Position numbers and translations under genes: made by a program. From positions 1 through 7,540 of the forward strand of contig JAUWVE010000073.1 of NCBI GenBank assembly GCA_030617565.1: 7,540 nt of DNA, read 5' to 3'. The notes under the pieces were generated by a model. The model did no database searches, was not told where the DNA came from, and saw nothing but the letters and a program-made list of their open reading frames with translations. This DNA comes from Gammaproteobacteria bacterium. GTDB lineage: Bacteria; Pseudomonadota; Gammaproteobacteria; BMS3Bbin11. Positions 1 to 6,600 of the stretch are shown one piece after another. How positions within the stretch are numbered: the first letter of the stretch is position 1; each line of letters begins with the position of its first letter.

Positions 1-779
1 ATAGCCTGTAAGGTTTCTTCATCGATATCGGCACTGACCGCTTGCTGCCGGCCAAACAAGTCTCGAACCATGCGGCTGTCGGCGCCCACGCCTATGGTAT
101 AAATTCTTATCTTTTCCTGTGCGGCAAGATCGGCGGCCTTCAGCGGCTCGATACTGCCTGCTGTATTACTGCCATCTGTTAACAGGATAAGAACGCGATT
201 CTGTTCAGGCTCAATGCGTAAACGTTTGACTGCCAGGCCAATGGCATCACCGATGGCTGTTTTCTTTCCGGCCAGACCTATCGCAGACTCCTGCAGCAGT
301 GTTTTTACTGTTTTTCTGTCCAGCGTCAGCGGAGTCTGCAGATATGCCCTGTCACCGAATAGAATCAAGCCAAGGCGATCACCGACACGTCGGTCGATAA
401 ACTCTCCGGCAACCGCCTTGACCGCGGCCAGACGTGATACCTGCCGGTTGCCAATTACCATATCATCGGCTTCCATGCTGCCCGAAAGGTCGACTGCAAG
501 CATCAGGTTCCTGCCCTGTACCGGCAGTTGGATCGCATCACCAACTGACTGGGGGCGAGCGGCAGAAACCAGCAGCAACAGCCAGACGACAACCGCAATT
601 ATGAGCCGGATACGGAACGCCGGTCCGGCTTCATGCTGCAGCTGTGAGTGCATGGCAGCGTAAAAGGGTACACGGATGGTAGAGATCTGCAGCTCATCCG
701 CCTTCGGTAGCAATAGCCTGATTAATAGCGGTAAAGGCAGCAGCAGAAAAATCCATGGTAATGAAAAATTTATATCCAT
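1..779 (-). CDS. batA: BatA-like VWA domain membrane protein (3' end outside window)
   Basis: This is a von Willebrand A (VWA) protein of the BatA/aerotolerance type, partial: 259 codons are visible and the frame is still open at base 1. Two hydrophobic segments, about residues 7-24 and 57-74, anchor it in the inner membrane, with a short basic stretch between. The VWA domain starts near residue 91 and has a complete metal-ion-dependent adhesion site: D97-L-S99-G-S101, T174 in a KKTAIGDAIG stretch, and D202 in LLTDG. BatA proteins normally run to about 320-340 residues, so the missing part should be the rest of the VWA domain and a last membrane helix. The ATG at 779 is chosen because an in-frame TAG lies six codons upstream and the N-terminus (MDINFSLPWIFLLLPLP) fits the family. 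No good Shine-Dalgarno sequence precedes it. It probably works with the MoxR ATPase encoded upstream. BatB is the main alternative, since the C-terminus that would separate the two is not visible; VWA membership is very secure. Confidence 0.9.
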   Translation of the reverse strand, partial: MDINFSLPWIFLLLPLPLLIRLLLPKADELQISTIRVPFYAAMHSQLQHEAGPAFRIRLIIAVVVWLLLLVSAARPQSVGDAIQLPVQGRNLMLAVDLSGSMEADDMVIGNRQVSRLAAVKAVAGEFIDRRVGDRLGLILFGDRAYLQTPLTLDRKTVKTLLQESAIGLAGKKTAIGDAIGLAVKRLRIEPEQNRVLILLTDGSNTAGSIEPLKAADLAAQEKIRIYTIGVGADSRMVRDLFGRQQAVSADIDEETLQA

Positions 780-786
780 TGTTGGC

Positions 787-918
787 TTATATTTCTAAAT
801 CCACTGCACTCTCACAATCTCGTTTTCCGGCGAATGCCGGATTCCAGTGGCCGTAAGAAATAAAATACTTTCTAAACACCCGCATACGTGTGCAGCACGG
901 CATTTTTTGAGTCAGCAT
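787..918 (-). CDS. Doubtful 43-residue ORF in the gap before the VWA gene
   Basis: An ATG at 918 opens a 43-codon frame ending in TAA at 787, seven bases before the VWA start codon. It almost fills the gap between DUF4381 and the VWA gene. A GAGGG sits 12 bases before the ATG, too far for a good ribosome binding site. The middle of the product (HWNPAFAGK) is simply the translated palindromic repeat, a pattern that gives many false small ORFs. The product has no recognisable domain, signal peptide or membrane segment. It could act as a coupling leader for the VWA gene, but chance is the likelier explanation. It is listed because nothing else explains the gap. Confidence 0.12.
   Translation of the reverse strand: MLTQKMPCCTRMRVFRKYFISYGHWNPAFAGKRDCESAVDLEI
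818..850. repeat. Degenerate copy of a common dispersed palindromic repeat
   Basis: A perfect 6-base stem, TCCGGC / GCCGGA (826-831 and 836-841), closes a GAAT loop and is followed by TTCCAGTGG. Together with the preceding TCTCGTTT this closely resembles the dispersed intergenic repeat seen in many gammaproteobacteria, recalled as TCGTCATTCCGGCGAA then GCCGGAATCCAGTG. The match is imperfect just outside the stem, so the longer outer stem of the consensus is broken. In addition, CCACTG at 801-806 is the inverse of CAGTGG at 845-850. The element lies between the DUF4381 stop and the VWA start and would form a hairpin in the operon mRNA. No run of T follows on the minus strand, so it is not a classical terminator. 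The hairpin is seen directly; the family assignment is from memory. Confidence 0.6.
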
Positions 919-922
919 TGTT

Positions 923-1402
923 CTAGATTACCCTCGTATTTCGTTCAATCCATTTCCTGGCCAATTGCAGCAGGCCTTCTTTGTCTACATTACTTTTATG
1001 CATATAGGGCCCGGCCTCCAGCACACTGCCTGCGCCATTGACAAAGTCACCTTCTCCGCCATGCATGTCGAGAAAAGACAACCAGCCTTTCCCTGTCAGT
1101 GCCGCCACTTCTTTTCGCGGGTATTTGAGCAAGGCAACGCGACGCAGCAGCGTCGACACTGATGCCAGAAATTCAGGTATATGGTCATCAGTCACCGTTT
1201 TCGATAAATTATCCAGTAGCATAAATATCTCCCGTTGGGCTCTTTTACGTCGCCAGAAAATGATCAAACGAATAGCCAGCCAGGTCAGGATCACCGCAGC
1301 AAGCAGAGCCACTATCCACCAGCCGGGGGCCGGCGGCCAGAATTCAGGACTGGCGGGCAGATGAACGTCTCGCAATTGTAATGTTTGCTCCGCAGGATTC
1401 AT
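923..1402 (-). CDS. DUF4381 domain-containing membrane protein
   Basis: This 159-residue protein matches the small DUF4381 family that accompanies MoxR/DUF58/VWA clusters in gammaproteobacteria. The N-terminus carries the family's signature, LQLRDVHLPASPEFWPPAPGWW (residues 8-29). A single membrane helix follows at about 29-50, then a basic stop-transfer stretch (RRKRAQR, 51-57) and a mostly helical domain of about 100 residues, predicted to be cytoplasmic. No catalytic motif is visible and the molecular function is unknown. From its place it is likely an accessory membrane subunit linking the MoxR/DUF58 pair to the VWA proteins. The start is fixed by a 4-base ATGA overlap with the DUF58 stop codon, with little Shine-Dalgarno character upstream, so translation is probably coupled. 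The length is normal for the family. Confidence 0.9.
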   Translation of the reverse strand: MNPAEQTLQLRDVHLPASPEFWPPAPGWWIVALLAAVILTWLAIRLIIFWRRKRAQREIFMLLDNLSKTVTDDHIPEFLASVSTLLRRVALLKYPRKEVAALTGKGWLSFLDMHGGEGDFVNGAGSVLEAGPYMHKSNVDKEGLLQLARKWIERNTRVI

Positions 1403-2427
1403 GCCGCCGCTCTGCCTGGCACCGTTGCACCACTATTAGGATTAACCATAAAACGGCGCAAAGTCATCGCCGCATCATCGGTAGTGGATAAGCGCAGTAA
1501 TGGGACAGCCCGTTTACGCATGACTTCGGCAACTGTCGAATTATGCTCAATACACCATCGCTCATAGCGCTGACGTTGTTTAGTGGTGCGGGTATCAATA
1601 ATGGCTGACTGTTGACCGTCACTGACTCCGTAAACCCCCGCTGGCGGCGGGGATGCCTCTATCGGATCAAACAACTGTATAGCCACCACATCATTATGCT
1701 GACGCAGTCGCAATAACTGGGCCGAAGTCTCTTCGCTGACATGATAAAAATCGCTGAGGATAAAAATCAGACTGCCGGGCTTTGCCACCCGACGACAGCG
1801 TTTCAGCGCACTATCAAGACCCGGATTATCTGTGTTCTCCTGCGCCGACTGCATACCTTTCACGGGGTCCGTTGCCGACATCAACAGCCTGAACAAACGC
1901 AGGGCACCCTTTGCCCCACCGGCAGGGGGAAGCTCCTGGTGTCTGCCATTAAAGACCAGGGCTCCAATTCGGTCGCCATTTGCCACCCCGGCCCAGGCAA
2001 TCAGCGCCGCCAGACGTGCTGCCTGTACAGACTTAAATGCACCCCTTGTGGCAAAGAACATACCGGGATTGAGATCAATCAACAGCATTACCGGACGTTC
2101 ACGTTCTTCCTCATACATCTTGACGTAGGGATGACCGGCACGTGCGGTTACCCGCCAGTCCATGCTGCGAACATCATCACCCGGCTGATAAGCACGTGAC
2201 TCCTGGTAATCCATACCACGGCCGCGAAAGCGGGAGGCATGCGCACCAGTAATAGAACTGTTTTTTACCCGTGCCGAAGTCAGGCTGATGCCGCGTACAG
2301 CCGCTTTCAGTGCAATCAGTTCGCCTATACTCACCGCCACACAGGATAATGCTCCCGGATCATTGTGCCCTGCATCAGTCAGGGGCTTATCGCCAAAACC
2401 CAGTTTGTTCCAGATCCTCTGCAACAT
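1399..2427 (-). CDS. DUF58 domain-containing protein (MoxR partner)
   Basis: This 342-residue soluble protein has no signal peptide or obvious membrane helix. The DUF58 core is plain at about residues 69-126: GRGMDYQESRAYQPGDDVRSMDW, then RVTARAG and VKMYEEERERPVMLLID. DUF58 proteins have a VWA-like fold and are nearly always encoded next to a MoxR ATPase, so this one is likely its direct partner or substrate adaptor. Where a VWA protein has the metal site DxSxS, this one reads D118-L-N120-P-G122, with both serines replaced; D226 in ILSDF fits the later acidic position. It may therefore bind metal poorly or not at all. The start ATG at 2427 overlaps the MoxR stop by one base (TGATG). There is no Shine-Dalgarno sequence of its own, so re-initiation after MoxR is likely. 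The C-terminal dozen residues (NSGATVPGRAAA) look disordered. Biochemical role unknown; family assignment secure. Confidence 0.93.
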   Translation of the reverse strand: MLQRIWNKLGFGDKPLTDAGHNDPGALSCVAVSIGELIALKAAVRGISLTSARVKNSSITGAHASRFRGRGMDYQESRAYQPGDDVRSMDWRVTARAGHPYVKMYEEERERPVMLLIDLNPGMFFATRGAFKSVQAARLAALIAWAGVANGDRIGALVFNGRHQELPPAGGAKGALRLFRLLMSATDPVKGMQSAQENTDNPGLDSALKRCRRVAKPGSLIFILSDFYHVSEETSAQLLRLRQHNDVVAIQLFDPIEASPPPAGVYGVSDGQQSAIIDTRTTKQRQRYERWCIEHNSTVAEVMRKRAVPLLRLSTTDDAAMTLRRFMVNPNSGATVPGRAAA

Positions 2428-3446
2428 CAGGAAACCGGCACTCGCTTCACCAGTTCATTAATAAAGTCATCAGGCGAGACGCCTTCTGCCTCGGCTTCAA
2501 AAGAAAGCAGTACACGATGCCGCAATACATTGTGCACAACTGCCTGTACATCTTCAGGCGAAACATAATCTCGCTGCTGCAGCCAGGCATGCGACCGCGC
2601 ACAACGGTCCAGTGCAATTGTTCCACGTGGACTGGCGCCATAATTCACCCAGCGCACAAGATCCTCACCATAAGGCTTCGGTTTCCGACTGGCCATCACC
2701 AGCTGTACCATATAATCCTCAACGGCTTCCGCCATATGTAAATCCAGCACTTCATTCTGTGCCTGCCGGATCTGGTCTTTGCTTAGAATCACTTCCACTG
2801 CAGGCAGGTTTGCAGTCTCAATCCTGGCCTGCTCTTTCGCCAGGGCAAGAATCTGTTTTTCTGTACCGACAGCCGGATAATCGATGCTAATATGCATCAG
2901 GAAGCGGTCAAGCTGGGCTTCAGGCAGCGGGTAGGTACCTTCCTGTTCAATCGGATTCTGCGTCGCCATTACCAGAAATGGACGCTCCAGCTTATAAGTA
3001 GTCTGGCCGACGGTAACCTGATGTTCACCCATGGCTTCAAGCAGCGCAGACTGCACTTTGGCCGGGGCACGGTTGATTTCATCGGCCAGTAATAAATTGT
3101 GGAAAATCGGCCCACGCTGAAAGTTAAATTCGCCGGTTTGAGGTCGATAAATCTCGGTTCCGGTCAGGTCACCAGGCAATAGATCGGGGGTAAACTGCAG
3201 TCGGTGAAAATCACCTTCTATGCGTGATGCCAGTTCCTTAATAGCTGTAGTCTTGGCCAGGCCCGGTGCACCTTCAACCAGTAAATGACCATCTGCCAGC
3301 AAGGCTATCAGCAGGCTGTCAACCAGTGACTTCTGTCCGATAATTTTGTCCTGCAGCTGCGTGCGCAGGCGATTAAACGAAGTGTATACTGTTACCGCAT
3401 CTGTCGAGGCTGCAATATTTTCCTGCGATGCCAATTGTGAATCCAT
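2427..3446 (-). CDS. MoxR-family AAA+ ATPase
   Basis: This 339-residue cytoplasmic AAA+ ATPase is of usual length for the MoxR family. ATP-site motifs appear in order: Walker A GAPGLAKT (59-66; alanine before K is normal in MoxR), Walker B LLLADEINR (118-126, catalytic D122-E123), sensor 1 ATQNP (161-165), the arginine finger in PEAQLDRF (R181) and sensor 2 in GASPRG (R274). The part after about residue 205 is the helical lid. MoxR proteins assemble as rings and are thought to act as chaperones that insert cofactors or remodel VWA-domain partners; in Bat clusters the client is unproven. The ATG at 3446 is chosen because AGGAG lies nine bases upstream, while the two genes after it have no comparable site. 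It is the first gene of the cluster. The symbol moxR is often applied, but the original gene serves methanol dehydrogenase, so it is left blank. Confidence 0.95.
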   Translation of the reverse strand: MDSQLASQENIAASTDAVTVYTSFNRLRTQLQDKIIGQKSLVDSLLIALLADGHLLVEGAPGLAKTTAIKELASRIEGDFHRLQFTPDLLPGDLTGTEIYRPQTGEFNFQRGPIFHNLLLADEINRAPAKVQSALLEAMGEHQVTVGQTTYKLERPFLVMATQNPIEQEGTYPLPEAQLDRFLMHISIDYPAVGTEKQILALAKEQARIETANLPAVEVILSKDQIRQAQNEVLDLHMAEAVEDYMVQLVMASRKPKPYGEDLVRWVNYGASPRGTIALDRCARSHAWLQQRDYVSPEDVQAVVHNVLRHRVLLSFEAEAEGVSPDDFINELVKRVPVS

Positions 3447-3455
3447 TAATACTCG

Positions 3456-3460
3456 CTCCT
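3456..3460 (-). promoter_or_regulatory. Ribosome binding site of the MoxR gene
   Basis: AGGAG on the minus strand lies nine bases before the ATG at 3446. It is the only clear Shine-Dalgarno sequence among the four cluster genes, which supports MoxR as the main entry point for ribosomes on this transcript and fixes the MoxR start. Confidence 0.75.
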
Positions 3461-3557
3461 GTTTCTGAAATACACATTATGACCTGAATAGCCTTCTTTT
3501 GCTCCGCAAGCCATTCCGGCCACTACTATTTACGGTCTTCTATGTGAGATTCAAGGT

Positions 3558-3586
3558 ATTTAATGTTGTGGATCTATTGCGATCAA
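3558..3586 (-). promoter_or_regulatory. Candidate sigma70 promoter for the MoxR cluster
   Basis: On the minus strand, TTGATC (3586-3581, four of six consensus bases) and TTAAAT (3563-3558, four of six) are separated by exactly 17 bases. A start near 3551 would give a leader of about 105 bases before the MoxR ATG. It sits in the 239-base space after purL, where a cluster promoter is expected. GATC occurs within the -35 box and again 10 bases downstream at 3571-3574. The hexamers are weak, so this is a candidate only; TTGAAT at about 3550 paired with TAAATA after a 16-base spacer is a poorer alternative. No clear rho-independent terminator for purL was found between 3447 and 3685, so readthrough from purL is also possible. 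Confidence 0.3.
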
Positions 3587-3685
3587 ATGCTGATATTAAA
3601 GGCGTCAGGGCAGAGCAAGATGGCGTGGAAGTTTGTGGCCTCCCATAAAGTTTACTCAGCAAGCATGCCGCCAATGGCCTGACTC

Positions 3686-6600
3686 TCACCCCAGCCAGAT
3701 TCGTGCATTCCTGAACAGGCGCATCCAGCCACTGTCCTCACCCCAGTCTGCAGGGTGCCATGAGTTGGCAACGGTACGAAATACCCGCTCTGGATGCGGC
3801 ATCATTACAGTGAAGCGGCCATCTTCTGTCGTCAGCCCGGTAATACCTTGCGCGGAACCATTGGGATTGGCAGGGTATTTTTCGGTTTTTACCCCATAAT
3901 TATCGACAAAATGCATGGTGACTATAGCTTCCTGCTGGTTTTTATGGGTCGCAAACTCCGCCCGCCCCTCGCCATGGGCAACGGCAATAGGCATGGTAGA
4001 ACCTGCCATGCCTGACATGAAGATAGACGGGTTCTCGGGGATAGTGACCAGTGAACTGCGTGCTTCGAACTGCTCGGATTGATTGCTTACAAATCGCGGC
4101 CAGTTTTCAGTACCCGGAATGATGTCTTTCAATGACGCCATCATCTGACAACCATTACAGACACCCAGTGCAAAGCTGTCTTCTCGCTCAAAAAAATGGC
4201 TGAATACATCCCGTGCCCGGTTATTATAAAGAATCGACTTTGCCCAGCCACCACCTGCACCAAGTACATCACCATAGGAAAAACCACCGCATGCGACCAG
4301 TCCCTGGATCGATTCCAGTGTTTCACGACCACTCAAAATATCACTCATGGTGATATCTACGGCATCGAAACCAGCACGGTCGAAGGCCGCTGCCATCTCC
4401 AGTTGTGAGTTGATGCCCTGCTCTCGCAAGATGGCCATTTTCGGACGCTTGCCGCTATTGACATAGGGCAGACTAACATCTTCGGATGGGTCGAAACTTA
4501 GTTCAGCATGCAAACCCGGGTCTTTCTGATCCAGTAGTTGATCAAATTCCTGTCGAGCATTGTCGGGGTTATCACGCAGCGATTGTATGCGCATGCTGGT
4601 CTCACTCCAGACCCGATGGAACTCAGTGCGAGAGCCATGCAGACAAACCTTGCCAGCCTGGGAGAAAGTTATTTCATCACCCTCTACGGGGGCACCGATG
4701 ACATGCGCGCATTCAGAAAGACCGGCACTGGCAAACTCATCGAGAACTTTTTCCAGATCAATTCGGCGAATCTGTATAGCGGCACCCAGTTCTTCATTAA
4801 ACAGGATATTTGCTACCTCGTTGCCTAATGTATCCAGTGTGATTGCCAGCCCGCAATGCCCGGCAAAGGCCATCTCAAGCAGACAGGTAAAAAAGCCACC
4901 ATCTGAGCGATCGTGATAGGCCAGCAGCATACCGTCTTCATTGAGCGACTGAACAGCACTGAAGAAGCCAACCATATCAGCAGCCTGATCAAGATCCGGA
5001 CACTCATTGCCTAACTCCCCGTATACCTGTGCCAGACAGGAGCCACCCATGCGATTACGACCACGGCCAAGATCAATAAAGATCAGGTCTGTTTCACCCT
5101 TATCAAGCATCAGTTGTGGTGTCAGCGTCTTGCGCACATCCAGCACCGGTGCAAAGGCGGAAATGATGACTGACAGCGGTGCGGTAACAGAATGCTCCTC
5201 ACCCTGCTCCTGCCAGACCGTACGCATAGACATGGAATCCTTGCCAACTGGAATGGACAGGCCCAGCGCCGGGCATATATCCATGCCGATGCTTTGCACG
5301 GTATCAAACAAATTGGCGTCCTCACCCGGATGACCGGCAGGGGCCATCCAGTTGGCAGAGAGTTTGATATCCGTTAAATCCCTGATGCGCGAGGCGGCGA
5401 TATTGGTCAGCGCCTCGCCTACCGCCATACGGCCGCTGGCGGGGCCGTCAATTAATGCAACAGGAGTACGTTCCCCCACCGCCATGGCTTCACCGGTATA
5501 TTCTTTAAGATTTGTAGCTGTCACCGCCACATCGGCCACCGGAACCTGCCAGGGGCCTACCATCTGATCACGGCAGACCAGACCGGTTACACTGCGATCA
5601 CCGATAGTAATCAGGAATGACTTGCTGGCAACGGTCGGCAGTCGCAGTAGCCGCAGGGCCGCTTCATTCAGGTCAAGGTTTTCGGCATTGAACGGAACAA
5701 GCCCAGTCATCTCACGCTGAACCTCACGCAGCATTTTTGGCGGCTTGCCCAATAATACATCCATCGGGATATCAATCGGCCAGGCCAGATCACGACAGGC
5801 TGTTGAGCTATCGGCAGGCTGATCCGCAAACTGCTGATCATGTAAGCTCAGTCGCCGATCGTCAGTGGCTTTTCCCACCACCGCATAAAGGCATCTTTCG
5901 CGCTCACAGATCTGTTCAAAATCATCCCAGTACTGATCGGCAATCGCCAGCACATAACGCTCCTGTGATTCATTGCTCCATAGCTGCATCGGCGACATGC
6001 CCGGCTCATCATTTAACACATCACGCAGCTCAAAGCGGCCGCCGCGGCCTGAATCATCCACCAGTTCAGGCAGGGCATTGGATATACCGCCCGCACCGAC
6101 ATCGTGGATTGACAGGATGGGGCTATCTTCATTTCTTTCACAGCAGCGATTGATTACCTCCTGGCAACGGCGCTGCATCTCGGCATTGCTGCGCTGCACA
6201 GAAGCAAAGTCGAGATCTTCGGAACTGGAGCCGGAGGCCATGCTTGATGCCGCGCCACCGCCGAGTCCAATCAGCATAGAAGGCCCACCCAGTACAACTA
6301 TTCGACTGCCGGCAGGGATGTTAGATTTTTCCGTGAACTCTGACTGTATCGAACCCAGACCGCCGGCCAGCATGATTGGCTTGTGGTAGCCACGCACTTC
6401 ACCGGATGGCAAGGCCTGCTCATAACTGCGGAAATAGCCGCAGATATTCGGCCGGCCAAATTCATTATTAAACGATGCCGCACCGATGGGACCTTCGAGC
6501 ATGATATCCAGCGCACTGGCAATACGTTCAGGCTTACCATAGTCTTTCTCCCAGGCCTGCACTGCATCCGGCAGTCTGAGATTTGAAACGCTGAACCCGC

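Larger units (their letters stand above)
3447..3685. other. Intergenic region between purL and the MoxR cluster
   Basis: These 239 bases hold the promoter candidate and ribosome binding site listed separately. Beyond those I see only short symmetries: GTCAGG at 3604-3609 opposite CCTGAC at 3678-3683, and AAGTTT repeated at 3629-3634 and 3648-3653. No GC-rich stem followed by a T run is present on the minus strand, so purL has no obvious intrinsic terminator. No tRNA-like or riboswitch-like fold was recognised. Confidence 0.5.

Noticed and set aside
214..663. Plus-strand ORF of 149 codons
   Set aside because: It is antisense to the VWA gene, whose frame carries a full MIDAS motif. The plus-strand product is Ser/Arg-rich with no family resemblance.
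3249..3272. Walker A of the MoxR protein with A in place of the last G (GAPGLAKT) as a possible defect
   Set aside because: GxPGLAKT is the normal MoxR-family form, and Walker B, sensors and arginine finger are intact.
3604..3683. GTCAGG/CCTGAC inverted pair as the purL terminator
   Set aside because: The arms are only six bases, about 70 bases apart, and no T run follows on the minus strand.
3633..3899. Plus-strand ORF starting in the purL-MoxR gap
   Set aside because: More than two thirds of it is antisense to the conserved glutaminase end of purL, and the remaining part shows no convincing start signal.
5973..6389. Plus-strand ORF of 138 codons antisense to purL, with a similar one at 5737-6153
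   Set aside because: Both lie wholly inside the secure purL frame, have low-complexity Ser/Pro/Arg/His-rich products with no recognisable domain, and are typical antisense shadows of a codon-biased gene.
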